Of a DNA stretch of 61,059 nt, positions 1 through 10,050 are shown in pieces. Where the stretch lies: contig MGTE01000042.1 in assembly GCA_001799275.1 (NCBI GenBank), positions 64,199 to 125,257 of the forward strand. Reading direction: 5' to 3'. The notes below the pieces were generated by a model that saw nothing but the letters and a program-made list of their open reading frames with translations, was not told the DNA's origin and ran no database searches. The translations under genes were made by a program, and so were the position numbers. Source of the stretch: Deltaproteobacteria bacterium RIFOXYD12_FULL_57_12. Lineage in GTDB: Bacteria > Desulfobacterota > Desulfobulbia > Desulfobulbales > BM004. Positions within the stretch are counted from its first letter, which is position 1, and the number at the start of each line of letters is the position of its first letter.

Positions 1-898
1 CGTCCTCTGTTTCACGGTCGAGCAGGTCACGCATGTCCGAACTGGTCTCGGACACGCCGAGCAGCCCGGACCGGGAATTGACCATCTCATTGAATCCTTT
101 GGCATCGAGGCCCTCGGTGCGGGCCAGATACCAAGGCAGTCCGGGATCGAGATCACCGGAGCGAGTACTCATCATCACCCCGGCGGTTGGGGTAAAACCC
201 ATGCTGGTGTCCACTGGTTTGCCGTCGCGCACCGCGGCCAGGCTGGCGCCATTGCCGAGGTGGGCGAGGATGATCCTCCCTTGGGCCGCTTCCGGACCGG
301 CCAGGCGGGCCAGTTCTTCCATGAGAAACGCATAAGACAAGCCGTGAAACCCGTACCGCCGCACACCCTGAGCCTCATAGCGGCGCGGGATCGGCAACAG
401 CCGGGCGACGCGCGGCAGATCATGGTGAAAAGCCGTGTCGAAACAAGCCACTTGGGGCAGGTTGGGAAATCGCCGCTGCAAGGCCTCGATCAACAGGATT
501 TCCGCCGGCAGATGCTCGGGATCAAGGGGACTGAGCCGGTGCAGCTCCTCAACCATTGACCCGGTGATGCGCTGCGGCCTGCTGTATTTGGGCCCGCCAT
601 GCACCACCCGATGCCCCACCGCGGCCAACGCCTCTTGCCCGTGGCGTTCCTCGAGCCAATCCATCAGAGCGCCCACCGCCACCGGGTGATCCGGCGCCGG
701 CACTTTCCGCGAAAAGTTGTCCTCCGGGTCTAGGCCTTTAACTCGCAGAGAGGCCTCTGGCGAGCCAATCCGCGCCAGCGCTCCCTGCATAACCCGCCGG
801 GGCGGATCATCAGCCACAAACAGCGCGAACTTGATGCTCGACGAGCCGCCATTGATCGTCAGGATGCGTGGATCAGCCGTTTTCAAGGATGACTCCAT
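1..898 (-). CDS. ackA: Acetate kinase, C-terminus cut off by window edge
   Basis: Acetate kinase interconverts acetyl phosphate + ADP and acetate + ATP in the cytoplasm. I read an uninterrupted frame from the ATG at 898 to base 1, about 299 residues against roughly 400 for the family, so the C-terminal quarter lies outside the window. Visible family signatures are the N-terminal phosphate-binding segment LTINGGSSSIKFAL, GHRVVHGG, the FDTAFH segment, YGFHGLSY and LAHLGNGASLAA. It starts 12 bp after the glgP stop and is probably the last visible gene of the same transcript. Next to phosphoglucomutase and glucan phosphorylase it suggests ATP formation from stored glucan; a phosphoketolase or phosphotransacetylase just beyond base 1 would fit, but that is inference. 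Confidence 0.93.
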   Translation of the reverse strand, partial: MESSLKTADPRILTINGGSSSIKFALFVADDPPRRVMQGALARIGSPEASLRVKGLDPEDNFSRKVPAPDHPVAVGALMDWLEERHGQEALAAVGHRVVHGGPKYSRPQRITGSMVEELHRLSPLDPEHLPAEILLIEALQRRFPNLPQVACFDTAFHHDLPRVARLLPIPRRYEAQGVRRYGFHGLSYAFLMEELARLAGPEAAQGRIILAHLGNGASLAAVRDGKPVDTSMGFTPTAGVMMSTRSGDLDPGLPWYLARTEGLDAKGFNEMVNSRSGLLGVSETSSDMRDLLDRETED

Positions 899-910
899 CG
901 TCGCATCAGA

Positions 911-3454
911 TCACCGCTGCCAGAGGATTCGTGCCTCTTCCAGTGGGATTGCAACACCGTCGTAGCGCGGGATCACGCGCGCCGTATAGTCCGACGCCGG
1001 GCGGGCTCCGGGCACGCTGGCGTTATAGGCGTAGCCGTTGATTGCCCCCATCAGTTGTCGCACCTGTTTCATCTCTACCCGCTCCGGCGCGGCGCCGTCC
1101 ACGCCGTCAGCATAAAGTTCGACTCGCACCGATTCCGGGTCAAGGTCATCGAGATACATTTGCACCTCGAACAGATGCTGCTCGTCATGGGTTTCAATCC
1201 TCACTTCTCCGAAGCGCAGCGCGGGCCATTTTTGCTCCAGCGCTTGGCGCCACTCAACCATGGCCACGCCGATAGCGCCTTTATCGGCGGCTCGTGCCAG
1301 GTATGCCGAAGCCGCCGGGAGATACTGTTGCTCGGTGTATTCGTGGACCGCGCGGTTGGCGCAAAAACGCGGCGTTAATCGCGCCATGCTTTCGCGCATC
1401 CGGTTCACCCAGGCGACCGGAATGCCTTGTTCGTCACGAGTATAGAACTCCGGGATCACCTCGCGTTCGAGCAGGTCATAGAGGGTTTCAGCCTCGATAG
1501 CGTCCCAGGCTGGATCGTTGTCATGCTCCAGGCCATCCCCCAACGCCCACCCTATGTCCGGGGCGTAGGCCTCGGCCCACCAGCCGTCCAATTCCGAGAG
1601 ATTGAGGCCGCCATTGACCAGTACCTTCATGCCGCTGGTTCCACACGCCTCCCAGGGCCGCCGGGGCGTGTTGATCCAGACATCGACTCCCTGCACCAGG
1701 GACTCGCTCAAGAGCATGTTGTAGTCACCGAGGAAGATCACATGGCGGCGGGCTTCGGGCCGCTGGATGAACTCCATCCATTGCCGGATGAGGGCCTGCC
1801 CCGACAGGTCGGAGGGATGGGCCTTGCCCGCCATGATGAGCTGCACCGGGCGTTGAGGATTCGTTAACAGGCGCAGCAGTCGCTCCGGATCGTGCAGCAG
1901 CAGATTGGGTCGTTTGTAGGTGGCGAAGCGACGCGCAAAGCCCAAGGTCAATACGTTGGGATCGAAAAAATGGCCCGCCTCCGCCACCATTTCGGGCGAG
2001 GCGCCTGCAGCGGCCAGCTGCCTGGACAAACGATCGCGCACGTAGGTCACAAAAGACTGACTGGCGGCGATGCGAAATTGCCAGAGCCTGGTGTCAGAGA
2101 CGCGTCGCATGTCCTGTTCCAGGGTAGCCGTTGTCCCAAGCCAGCGGTCCTTGCCGCAGGCCTCCGTCCAGAGATCGTCCGCTGCCGCGGAGTCCCAGGT
2201 CGGCATGTGGACGCCGTTCGTGACGTGACCGATGGGCACCTCCGCCACCGGCCAGCGCGGAAAGAGCGGCTCAAAAAGGTGCCGGCTCACCTGCCCGTGC
2301 AGGCGGCTGACGCCATTGACCGCGCCGCTGCCGCGAATTGCCAGATAGGCCATGTTGAAATTCTCCGAAGGGTCATCCGGGTTCCGGCGGCCCAGGGCCA
2401 ACAGGTCGCGGAGCGTGAGGCCGATCTTTTCGGCATAGCCACCGAGGTATTGTTCGATGAGGGGTGGCGCGAACCGATCAAAGCCGTCGGCCACCGCCGT
2501 GTGCGTGGTAAACAGGTTGCCTGCTCGCGTGACAGCCAGGGCCACGTCAAAAGGCCGGCCACTTTCCTCCATGAAATTCCGGGCGCGTTCCAGCACGGCG
2601 AAGGCCGCATGGCCTTCGTTGAGGTGACAGACTTCCGGCTCGATGCCGAGGGCGCGGAGCAGACGCCACCCGCCGAGCCCGAGCACCAGTTCCTGTTTCA
2701 GTCGCAACTCTGGCCCGCCCCCGTACAGCTCGCTGGTAATGCCGCGATGCGCGGGGTAATTCGCCACGTCATTACTGTCCAGCAAGTACAGATGCACACG
2801 ACCGACCCGAACCTGCCAGGCGCGTAGCCAGACCGAGTAACCAGGGAACGCAATCTCCAGACGTAACCACTCCCCATTTGGTTTACGCAACGGGGTGATC
2901 GGCAATTGCCCCGGGTCGTTGTACGGGTAAAGGGCTTGCTGGGCGCCATTCTGGTCGATGACCTGGCGAAAATAGCCCTGCTGGTAGAGCAGCCCCACGC
3001 CGACCACGGGCACGCCCAGATCGCTGGCCGCCTTGAGCTGATCGCCGGCCACATTGCCCAGCCCTCCGGAATAAATCGGCAGGGCTTCGCTCAACATGAA
3101 TTCCATGCTGAAATAGGCGACACAGCGCAGCGGAGATTGCGGGTAGGTTTGCTGAAACCACGCGGGCGCCGCCGCCGCCTGCTTCTTGGACTGCGCCAGG
3201 TCATCTATCTTCTTGCGGAAGGCCGGATCGGCAAGGGCGCGCCGGATCTTCTCCCGGGAGACCGTCTGCAGAACATCGCATGGGTGATGGGTCAGGTCCC
3301 ACAGGACCGGGTCCAACTGCCGCCACACTTCGTCGGTGGCATGATTCCATGACCAGTGCATATCCAGGGCCAGTTCGACCAGGGAATCGAATCCTTCGAC
3401 GTCCGCGGGGAGAAGACTGTATATGGGATGACTGACAGGTGTTTGTTTGCTCAT
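911..3454 (-). CDS. glgP: Alpha-glucan (glycogen) phosphorylase, GT35, DUF3417-containing type
   Basis: Releases glucose 1-phosphate from alpha-1,4-glucan by phosphorolysis with pyridoxal phosphate. At 847 residues it belongs to the bacterial/archaeal phosphorylase branch with an N-terminal DUF3417 segment (DMHWSWNHATDEVWRQLDP, about residues 31-49). Further support: YSGGLGNVAGD (about 128-138), CHLNEGHAAF (about 276-285), FARRFATYKRP (about 506-516) and EACGTSGMK with the expected PLP lysine at 610. Its start ATG overlaps the pgm stop by 4 bp (ATGA), so the two are translationally coupled: the product, glucose 1-phosphate, is the substrate of the upstream-encoded mutase. Length and motifs look intact. 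Confidence 0.95.
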   Translation of the reverse strand: MSKQTPVSHPIYSLLPADVEGFDSLVELALDMHWSWNHATDEVWRQLDPVLWDLTHHPCDVLQTVSREKIRRALADPAFRKKIDDLAQSKKQAAAAPAWFQQTYPQSPLRCVAYFSMEFMLSEALPIYSGGLGNVAGDQLKAASDLGVPVVGVGLLYQQGYFRQVIDQNGAQQALYPYNDPGQLPITPLRKPNGEWLRLEIAFPGYSVWLRAWQVRVGRVHLYLLDSNDVANYPAHRGITSELYGGGPELRLKQELVLGLGGWRLLRALGIEPEVCHLNEGHAAFAVLERARNFMEESGRPFDVALAVTRAGNLFTTHTAVADGFDRFAPPLIEQYLGGYAEKIGLTLRDLLALGRRNPDDPSENFNMAYLAIRGSGAVNGVSRLHGQVSRHLFEPLFPRWPVAEVPIGHVTNGVHMPTWDSAAADDLWTEACGKDRWLGTTATLEQDMRRVSDTRLWQFRIAASQSFVTYVRDRLSRQLAAAGASPEMVAEAGHFFDPNVLTLGFARRFATYKRPNLLLHDPERLLRLLTNPQRPVQLIMAGKAHPSDLSGQALIRQWMEFIQRPEARRHVIFLGDYNMLLSESLVQGVDVWINTPRRPWEACGTSGMKVLVNGGLNLSELDGWWAEAYAPDIGWALGDGLEHDNDPAWDAIEAETLYDLLEREVIPEFYTRDEQGIPVAWVNRMRESMARLTPRFCANRAVHEYTEQQYLPAASAYLARAADKGAIGVAMVEWRQALEQKWPALRFGEVRIETHDEQHLFEVQMYLDDLDPESVRVELYADGVDGAAPERVEMKQVRQLMGAINGYAYNASVPGARPASDYTARVIPRYDGVAIPLEEARILWQR

Positions 3455-5145
3455 GGCTTTTCCCGCGGTTTTGGCTTGGACGGAATTCCTGGCTGCCGTG
3501 GCGCCGCGGCCAGAGTATCGTTGACAATCGCCTGGGCTTCCTCCTGGATGCGGTGCAAATGCTCAACTCCCCGGAAGCTCTCCGCATAGATCTTGTAGAT
3601 ATCCTCGGTCCCGGACGGTCGCGCCGCGAACCAGCCGTTCTCGGCAACCACCTTCAAGCCGCCGATGGGCGCGTTGTTGCCCGGGGCGCGGGTGAGGATG
3701 GCCTGGATTTTTTCGCCTGCCAGTTCAGTGAGCGTAACCTGTTCGGGTGAAAGTTTCGCCAACAGCTTCTTCTGCTCCGGGTTGGCCGGCGCCTCGATGC
3801 GGTCGTAAAGCGGTTCTCCGAATTCGCGCGTGAGTTCCCGGTAGAGCTCGCCGGGATCGCGGCCCATCCGGGCGGTGATCTCTGCCGCGAGCAAAGCCGG
3901 GATAATACCATCTTTGTCCGTCGTCCAGACGCTGCCATCCAGACGAGTAAAGGCGGCCCCGGCACTTTCTTCGCCACCAAAGCCAAGCGAACCATCGAGC
4001 AGGCCATCGACAAACCATTTGAAGCCAACCGGCACCTCATAGAGTTTGCGGCCAAGCTTGGCGGTGACGCGATCAATCATCCGGCTGCTCGCCACCGTCT
4101 TGCCGACCGCTGCTTCCTTGCGCCATTGCGGCCGGTGTTGGAAGAGGTAGAAGATGGCGACGGAGAGGTAATGGTTGGGCGGCAGCAATCCCATGCTGCG
4201 GGTGACGATTCCGTGCCGGTCATGGTCGGTATCGCAGGCGAAGGAAAGGTCAAAGCGGTCCTTCATCCCTATCAATCGTTGCATCGCATAGGGTGAAGAT
4301 GGGTCCATCCGTATCTGACCATCCCAATCCATTGTCATGAAACGAAAGGTCGGATCGACGGCCTCGTTGACAACAGTGAGGTTCAAGCCGTAGCGTTCGG
4401 CAATCGGCTGCCAATAGTGGACCCCGGCGCCGCCGAGCGGATCGACTCCCAGGTTGAGCTTCGCGCCGCGAATGGCGTCCAGATCGAGCACATTGGCGAG
4501 ATCAGCAATGTACGTATTGAGATAATCGTGCTGGTGGGTGGTGGAGGCGCGAAGCGCTTTCTCGAAAGAAAGCCTTTTCACACCGAGAAGGCCATTTTCG
4601 AGAAACTCGTTGGCCTTCGCCTCGATCCAGCAGGTGATAACGGCTTCCGCAGGCCCGCCGTTCGGGGGATTGTATTTGAACCCGCCATCATGGGGCGGAT
4701 TGTGTGACGGCGTGATGACGATGCCATCGGCAAGCCCGGTCGTGCGGCCGCGGTTGTAGGTAAGAATCGCATGGGAAACGACAGGGGTCGGGGTATATTC
4801 GTCCGCTGCCGCGATCATGACTTCCACCCCGTTTGCCGCCAGCACCTCAAGCGCGCTGGCATGCGCCGGCACGGAAAGGGCATGGGTGTCCATGCCGAGA
4901 AACAGCGGGCCATCGATTTTCTGCTGCTCACGGTACAGGCAAATGGCCTGACTGATGGCGAGGATATGCCGTTCATTGAAGGCCTTTTCGAAGGAGGAAC
5001 CTCGATGCCCCGAGGTGCCGAAGGCAACCTGCTGGCCCGGCACTGAAGGGTCGGGCGTCTCGGTATAATAGGCAGTGACGAGTCTGGGTACGTTCACCAG
5101 CATCGGTGCCTCGGCCGGCTTTCCTGCAACAGGACTTATTGTCAT
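3451..5145 (-). CDS. pgm: Phosphoglucomutase (alpha-D-glucose-specific)
   Basis: Interconverts glucose 1-phosphate and glucose 6-phosphate. The protein carries FGTSGHRGS near the N-terminus, the phosphoserine loop TPSHNPPHDGG, the metal-binding CDTDHDRHG segment and the sugar-binding GGEESAGA loop, all typical of the E. coli Pgm type. I chose the ATG at 5145 because the product then begins MTISPVAGKPAE, aligning with known Pgm N-termini. An in-frame ATG at 5181 would add 12 residues, and neither start has a strong Shine-Dalgarno sequence. It is co-directional with trkA (about 60 bp upstream of the chosen start) and overlaps glgP by 4 bp. Confidence 0.94.
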   Translation of the reverse strand: MTISPVAGKPAEAPMLVNVPRLVTAYYTETPDPSVPGQQVAFGTSGHRGSSFEKAFNERHILAISQAICLYREQQKIDGPLFLGMDTHALSVPAHASALEVLAANGVEVMIAAADEYTPTPVVSHAILTYNRGRTTGLADGIVITPSHNPPHDGGFKYNPPNGGPAEAVITCWIEAKANEFLENGLLGVKRLSFEKALRASTTHQHDYLNTYIADLANVLDLDAIRGAKLNLGVDPLGGAGVHYWQPIAERYGLNLTVVNEAVDPTFRFMTMDWDGQIRMDPSSPYAMQRLIGMKDRFDLSFACDTDHDRHGIVTRSMGLLPPNHYLSVAIFYLFQHRPQWRKEAAVGKTVASSRMIDRVTAKLGRKLYEVPVGFKWFVDGLLDGSLGFGGEESAGAAFTRLDGSVWTTDKDGIIPALLAAEITARMGRDPGELYRELTREFGEPLYDRIEAPANPEQKKLLAKLSPEQVTLTELAGEKIQAILTRAPGNNAPIGGLKVVAENGWFAARPSGTEDIYKIYAESFRGVEHLHRIQEEAQAIVNDTLAAAPRQPGIPSKPKPREKP

Positions 5146-5203
5146 GGCTTTCTCAATCAGTAAGTTCACCCCGCGCATCATTCATGCTGGCATGGCCAAC
5201 CAT

Positions 5204-5896
5204 CTAAGCGTTCTTCTTTGCGCCCGCATTCGCCGGCTCTTCCGGCGCTTGTTTCGGCTGCCAACGTTCCTGCAACGCGGGCATGTTTTTGCTGTGCGTG
5301 AGGATCACCACCTCGTCACCCAGGCGGAATGTTGTTTCTTCATCGGCATGTGCAAACTTGCCATCCCGGTAATAGCAGATGACCCTGGCGCCGGCGGGCA
5401 ATTTCATATCCCTGGCCGCGACCGCGTCCTCCTCTTTTACAATCAAGGTAAAAAAGCGGGCCTCGTCCTTGATGATCGTGGAAAGCTCGACGTTTTCGCC
5501 GCCCCTGACCATGTCTTCCAGATAACGACTGATGGTGCGGGAGGGGATAATCGTGTCCTTCAGCCCCAGTTCATGGCAGATGCCCTCGAACTGCGGATCG
5601 CCGATGCTCGTCACGATGCGGCTGAAACCGAGGGTTCGGCCGACCAGACTGGCAATGACGTTCGCCTGGTCGTTGTCGGCAAGACAAAACAGGAAATCGG
5701 TCTGCCCGGGATTGACTTCGCGCAAAATGTTCGGCTGGCTGCCATCGCCCAGCAGGAAGCTGCAGTCCATCTCTTCGGACAATGCATCGATCCTGGCCTT
5801 GTCAGTCTCGATGATGACGACATCATGATTCTTTTTGATGAGCGCCCTGGCTGTTTCAATACTCACTTTTCCGGCTCCGACAAAAACAATTCTCAT
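5204..5896 (-). CDS. trkA: TrkA/KtrA-like potassium uptake regulatory subunit
   Basis: Cytoplasmic RCK-type gating subunit of a Trk/Ktr potassium transporter. At about 230 residues it is the half-size form with one Rossmann RCK_N domain (begins MRIVFVGAGKVS; nucleotide-binding strand end IIETD; LLGDGS; FCLADNDQ) followed by a TrkA_C-type domain (LPAGARVICYYRDGK, LGDEVVILTH). The glycine motif reads GAGKVS, so the third glycine of GxGxxG is replaced by serine. The ATG at 5896 was chosen over 5923 because GGAGGG lies 4 bp upstream and the Rossmann fold starts there. It overlaps the trkH stop by 4 bp. Confidence 0.9.
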   Translation of the reverse strand: MRIVFVGAGKVSIETARALIKKNHDVVIIETDKARIDALSEEMDCSFLLGDGSQPNILREVNPGQTDFLFCLADNDQANVIASLVGRTLGFSRIVTSIGDPQFEGICHELGLKDTIIPSRTISRYLEDMVRGGENVELSTIIKDEARFFTLIVKEEDAVAARDMKLPAGARVICYYRDGKFAHADEETTFRLGDEVVILTHSKNMPALQERWQPKQAPEEPANAGAKKNA

Positions 5897-7359
5897 GTTC
5901 CCTCCATTCTTCTGCCAAACCACGTCCCTGGATAGAGCACCACCAGCCAGGCGATGATTTCAAGTCTTCCCGCCAGCATGTCAATACACAAAATCCCCTT
6001 GAGCAGGGCGGGCAACGTTGCACTGGTCAGCCCGACGGAAAGCCCCGCCGTTGCCGTTGCCGACACCACTTCGAACAAGGAGTCGAGGGAACTGTACCCC
6101 ATTGCCACAAACGGCAGCCAGGACAGCGCGATGACGGCAACGAACAGCAAGATGAGCAGCAGGGCCGCGTGGATTTCTTCGCCCTGCAGGCGGCGGCCGG
6201 CCAGCCGGGGCTCGATGACGGCGTGTTTCGGCAGGCAGCTCCGCAGCAGGATCAGCCGCAGCACGCTCGCTGCGATCAACAATCGCAACAACTTGAAGCC
6301 GCCGGCGGTCGATCCGGTGCCGCCGCCCACCAGCATCGAAAAAATCAGGATCAGCTTCGAACCCGGATCAAGCTGCCCGCACGGCATCGAGGCAAAACCC
6401 GCGGTGCTCTGCGCGGATACGGCGAGCAGGGGCGCGTGATGGAGGACCTGGGGCCACGCCATGCCGGCGTTCAGTCGCATGGCAACTCCCACCGCCAGGG
6501 CAACGACCAGGGCAGCGATGACCACGGCCTGGATCTGCAGAAAGTCCACGGCAACGCGCCGCTTCTCCTTGAACATTCGGTACCAGAAGGTCAGCGGTAT
6601 CGCACCGGCGAGGCAGAGCAAGGTAATCCACACCTGGGCGGGCCAGTCTAACGTCGCGAGGCTGCCGTCATGCGGGGCAAAGCTCCCGGTTGAGACCGCC
6701 GCAAACGTGTACAGCACCGCCTCGAAAAAACCAACCCCCACCGCCAGGGAACCAATGATACCCAGGGCGGTCAATACGCCATAGACTTTCAGGACTTGCC
6801 GCGCATGGGCCCGGGTGCCGCCGACCAGATCGTCGCTTTCGGTATCGGTGACAGCCAGGCCCTTCGCCACCAGACCCTGTTGCATCACGAGCGCCAGTGA
6901 AAATACCACAATGCCCAGCCCCCCGTACCACTGCATCCAGGCCCGGGCGAAAAGAAAGGTCGGCGGCACGCCAGCAAGCGTTGCCTTCGTGGATAGGCCC
7001 GTGGTCGTCACACCGGAGACGGCTTCGAAGAGGGCATCAAGAAAGCCCAACCCCGAGGCCATCATCGGGTAGGACATCACCAGCGGCGTGAAGAGAAACA
7101 TCAGCGCCACCAGCACCATGCCTTCATTGGCCTGCACCCCGGCAGGAGCCCGCAGCCGGGCCAGGCCGGCCCCCAAGGCGGCGAGCCCGCCGGTCACCAT
7201 GCCATACCGCAGGCTGATAGAGGTGTCGCCAAAGATCACCGACATCGCCAACGGCACCAGGGTCAGTGCGGCGAGCACCAGGCACAGTTGTCCGAAATAC
7301 TTGCAGACCACACGGAACCGGACAGCGTACCTGAGTTCGGCTGCCTGTTTAGCCACCAA
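5893..7359 (-). CDS. trkH: TrkH/KtrB-like potassium uptake channel subunit
   Basis: Integral membrane K+ translocating subunit of 488 residues with many hydrophobic segments. The four degenerate selectivity-filter loops of the TrkH/KtrB superfamily can be seen: SGVTTTGLS, AAVSTGSFAP, QSTAGFASMP and ATATAGLSVG. Its start overlaps the end of atpG by 11 bp and its stop overlaps trkA, so ATPase and K+ uptake genes are translationally chained. Because a Trk system uses the electrochemical gradient, its fusion to an ion-pumping ATPase operon suggests the pump energises K+ uptake; that is inference from context. Confidence 0.93.
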   Translation of the reverse strand: MVAKQAAELRYAVRFRVVCKYFGQLCLVLAALTLVPLAMSVIFGDTSISLRYGMVTGGLAALGAGLARLRAPAGVQANEGMVLVALMFLFTPLVMSYPMMASGLGFLDALFEAVSGVTTTGLSTKATLAGVPPTFLFARAWMQWYGGLGIVVFSLALVMQQGLVAKGLAVTDTESDDLVGGTRAHARQVLKVYGVLTALGIIGSLAVGVGFFEAVLYTFAAVSTGSFAPHDGSLATLDWPAQVWITLLCLAGAIPLTFWYRMFKEKRRVAVDFLQIQAVVIAALVVALAVGVAMRLNAGMAWPQVLHHAPLLAVSAQSTAGFASMPCGQLDPGSKLILIFSMLVGGGTGSTAGGFKLLRLLIAASVLRLILLRSCLPKHAVIEPRLAGRRLQGEEIHAALLLILLFVAVIALSWLPFVAMGYSSLDSLFEVVSATATAGLSVGLTSATLPALLKGILCIDMLAGRLEIIAWLVVLYPGTWFGRRMEGT

Positions 7360-8395
7360 CGGCCTCCTTCACGCTCAACGATTCGTACCCGGCAATGACC
7401 TCGAACAATTCTTCATCAATGGTGCTCTGCCGCAGGCGATGGAAGGTCCGGTTCAGGTCCTCCAGCAGTTCGTCGATGTTTTTCTCGGCGCGCTGCATTG
7501 CCGCCAGACGGCTGGCGTTCTCGCTGGCCAGCGACTCGGCGCAGGCCTTGAACAGAGAAACAAAAAGATATTCGCGGATGAGTGCCTGCAGGGTCGCTTC
7601 GCCATCCACCAGGATCTCGGGCAGGTTACTGGTTGGCCAGCGGACTTCGGTGAATTCGCGGCGCCATTTTTCGTCAAGCGGCAGCAACCGCTGACTGACG
7701 GGCTCATAAATCGAACCGGACATGGGGCGGTTGTGAAAAAGGAAAACCTGTCCGACCTCGCCCTTTTGTTGAGGCCCTTCGAACTCGGTGAGGATCCGAC
7801 CGATGAGCGGCGTGATAGCGGTAACCGAATTCGGCACCGCGAACACGCCCTGCGGCGGAAGACCAGCATCCTGCAGGCGCGAGTGAAGACGCTCGCCAAC
7901 CGCCCATATTTTTTTCTCTCCCGGCAGGGCGCCAAGTGCATCCACGGTGAAATCGGTCAGCTCCTCATTGAATTTGCCGACCAGGCCCTGGTCCGAACCG
8001 AAAACAACGGCGCCAACCGTTTTTTTCCCCATTCGTTCCTGCCCCTCCGGGTCGACGGCCAGGGATGGCCTAGTGCCGGGCGAGCCAGGGATGGCGGAAG
8101 CCCGGTCGACGGCCAGGGATGGCCTAGTGCCGGGCGAGCCATGGAGGGCGGAAGCCCGGCCGACGGCCAGGGATGGCCTAGTGCCGGGCGAGCCAGGGAG
8201 GGCTGAAGCCCTGTCTTGCCGGAAGAAGGCAGCTAAGCCCAATTGCACAGTGCGATGGTAATCCGCCAGGGAGCGTACCGCGTTCTCATACTGGCCAATA
8301 TTTGACGCGGCCAGGGCCTTCATGGTCCGGACCACGGATCCGAGTTTTCCAGCGCCATCCATCTTGCGGCGTAAATTTCCCAGCGTCTCGCTCAT
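7349..8395 (-). CDS. atpG: N-ATPase gamma subunit with three in-frame repeat insertions
   Basis: Central-stalk subunit of the F1 sector. The N-terminal helix ([14 protein letters not shown]...[13 protein letters not shown]), the middle [14 protein letters not shown] and the C-terminal helix ([21 protein letters not shown]) are standard. At 348 residues it is about 54 longer than expected; the excess is exactly three 18-residue units ([15 protein letters not shown] and variants, about residues 64-117) encoded by a 54-bp DNA repeat at 8051-8212. Without them the protein is about 294 residues, a normal gamma length. The insertions lie between the N-terminal helix and the Rossmann-like domain, probably in a surface loop. 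It overlaps the atpA stop by 4 bp. Confidence 0.93.
   Translation of the reverse strand: MSETLGNLRRKMDGAGKLGSVVRTMKALAASNIGQYENAVRSLADYHRTVQLGLAAFFRQDRASALPGSPGTRPSLAVGRASALHGSPGTRPSLAVDRASAIPGSPGTRPSLAVDPEGQERMGKKTVGAVVFGSDQGLVGKFNEELTDFTVDALGALPGEKKIWAVGERLHSRLQDAGLPPQGVFAVPNSVTAITPLIGRILTEFEGPQQKGEVGQVFLFHNRPMSGSIYEPVSQRLLPLDEKWRREFTEVRWPTSNLPEILVDGEATLQALIREYLFVSLFKACAESLASENASRLAAMQRAEKNIDELLEDLNRTFHRLRQSTIDEELFEVIAGYESLSVKEAVGG
8051..8212 (-). repeat. 54-bp palindromic element, three tandem in-frame copies within atpG
   Basis: Units at 8051-8104, 8105-8158 and 8159-8212 follow each other with an exact 54-bp period and differ at only a few bases. Each contains two potential stems: GGCCA/TGGCC around GGGA, and GCCGGGC...GCCCGGC around an 18-base loop. 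A length of 54 = 18 codons keeps the host frame, and several of the six frames across the unit are open. A fourth copy lies in atpA at 9547-9600. I saw no copies elsewhere in the window. Confidence 0.93.
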
Positions 8396-9993
8396 GGTTC
8401 TTTTTGAGAGCCTGCTTGAAATGGCTTCAGTGCCTTGCCGGCGACCTGCAGAACTGCGTCGCGGTCCTCATCCGTCAACTTGTCGGCCGATATAAAACGG
8501 CGGCGAACTTCCTCGGGAATTGCAGCGGCGGCTGCGCGCAGGGCTCCTTCGGCGTCAGGCATCCTGTCGAGGGGTACGGGGTCCAGAAGCCCGGCGAGCA
8601 AGGCCAGCAGCACGGTGATTTGCTCTGGCACGGATACCGGGGCGAATTCCGGCTGTTTAAGACAGGCGCGGATGCGCTGCCCATGGGAGATGATTTTGCG
8701 GGTATGTTCGTCAAGCCGGGCCCCGAACCGGGCAAAGGTTTCCAACTCCTCGAACTGTGCGTAATCAAGTTTGAGGGTCCCGGCCACGGCGCGGTATGCA
8801 GCCAGTTGCGCCTTGCCGCCGACTCGCGAAACCGATTTGCCGACATCAACGGCGGGCAGGACACCCAGCTCGAACAAAGTCGGCGAGAGATAAATCTGCC
8901 CGTCGGTAATGGAAATGAGATTGGTTGGAATGTAGGCGGCGATATTCTGTGCCTCGGTCTCGATGATCGGCAGCGCGGTGAGCGAGCCGCCGCCAAGTTC
9001 GGCGCGCAAATGCGTTGCCCGCTCCAGGAGCCGCGAATGGATGTAGAAGATGTCGCCGGGAAAGGCTTCGCGGCCAGGGGGGCGACGCAGCAGCAGGGAG
9101 AGTTCGCGGTAGGATCGGGCGTGGTGGGTGAGATCGTCATAAACGATGAGCACGTCGCGGCCCTGCTCCATGAAAAACTCGGCAATGCTGGTAGCGACGT
9201 ACGGCGCGATATAGGTGAGGCCCGGCGGATCGTTGCCCTCGGTGACAACGACGATGGTGTACTCCATGGCGCCTTTTTCGCCCAGATCGGCAACAACCTT
9301 GGCCACGGCCGAGGCCCGCTGGCCGATGGCGCAATAGACGCAAACCATGTTCCGGTCGCGCTGGTTCAGGATGGTGTCGATGGCAATGGCGGTCTTGCCG
9401 GTTTGCCGGTCGCCGAGAATCAACTCGCGTTGGCCGCGGCCGATGGGAATCAGCGCATCGATGACTTTGATCCCGGTCTGCAGCGGCATGGTGACCGGCG
9501 CGCGGTCCATGATGGGCGTTGCATCCCGTTCGATGGGCAAACGCTGGGCGACGGCCAGGGATGGCCTAGTGCCGGGCGAGCCAGGGAGGGCGGAAGTCCG
9601 GCCGTAGGCCACCGGGCCGTTGTCATCGAGCGGCCGACCGAGCGGGTCGATGACGCGCCCCAGCAAGCCATCGCCCACGGCCACATCCATGACCCGGCCC
9701 GTACGTTCAACTTCATCTCCCGTGTGCAGGTGCTGGTATTCGCCCAGCAGCACGACGCCGATATCGTCCTCATCAATATTGAAGGCGATGCCGAGCACCT
9801 CGCCGGGGAACTTCACCAGCTCCTCGAAGCCCACGCCGGGCAGACCGGCAACCCTGGCAATGCCGGTGGAGACGGTCATGATGGCGCCCACCTCCCGCGG
9901 CCGCAGTTGGGGCGTGAAGGCTTCCCGCGCCTGATGTATTCCGGCAAAGGCGCGGTCGAAAACATTTCGGAGGTCCTCTGGTTGCATGTTCAT
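8392..9993 (-). CDS. atpA: N-ATPase alpha subunit with one in-frame repeat insertion
   Basis: Non-catalytic nucleotide-binding subunit of F1. Visible features: beta-barrel start [19 protein letters not shown], Walker [41 protein letters not shown], and a C-terminal helical domain. A copy of the 54-bp element (9547-9600) adds 18 residues just before the nucleotide-binding domain; without it the length (about 515) is normal. I use the ATG at 9993 ([10 protein letters not shown]). An extension to 10062 would translate part of an upstream repeat hairpin and is unlikely; the ATG at 9987 is an alternative. No strong Shine-Dalgarno is visible. Confidence 0.93.
   Translation of the reverse strand: MNMQPEDLRNVFDRAFAGIHQAREAFTPQLRPREVGAIMTVSTGIARVAGLPGVGFEELVKFPGEVLGIAFNIDEDDIGVVLLGEYQHLHTGDEVERTGRVMDVAVGDGLLGRVIDPLGRPLDDNGPVAYGRTSALPGSPGTRPSLAVAQRLPIERDATPIMDRAPVTMPLQTGIKVIDALIPIGRGQRELILGDRQTGKTAIAIDTILNQRDRNMVCVYCAIGQRASAVAKVVADLGEKGAMEYTIVVVTEGNDPPGLTYIAPYVATSIAEFFMEQGRDVLIVYDDLTHHARSYRELSLLLRRPPGREAFPGDIFYIHSRLLERATHLRAELGGGSLTALPIIETEAQNIAAYIPTNLISITDGQIYLSPTLFELGVLPAVDVGKSVSRVGGKAQLAAYRAVAGTLKLDYAQFEELETFARFGARLDEHTRKIISHGQRIRACLKQPEFAPVSVPEQITVLLALLAGLLDPVPLDRMPDAEGALRAAAAAIPEEVRRRFISADKLTDEDRDAVLQVAGKALKPFQAGSQKEP
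9547..9600 (-). repeat. 54-bp palindromic element, single copy within atpA
   Basis: Same unit as the triplet in atpG (GATGGCCTAGTGCCGGGCGA core on the plus strand), in the same orientation and the same reading frame, encoding [15 protein letters not shown] in alpha. It interrupts the segment between the beta-barrel and the nucleotide-binding domain. Confidence 0.92.
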
Positions 9994-10050
9994 TGGTCGT
10001 AACTCAATGCCGTTAACGTAAGGTCTGTGAGGTGTTAAAAGAGAATATCG

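Noticed and set aside
8051-8212. Three regular 54-bp units considered as a CRISPR array
   Set aside because: There are no unique spacers; units are contiguous and lie in frame inside atpG.
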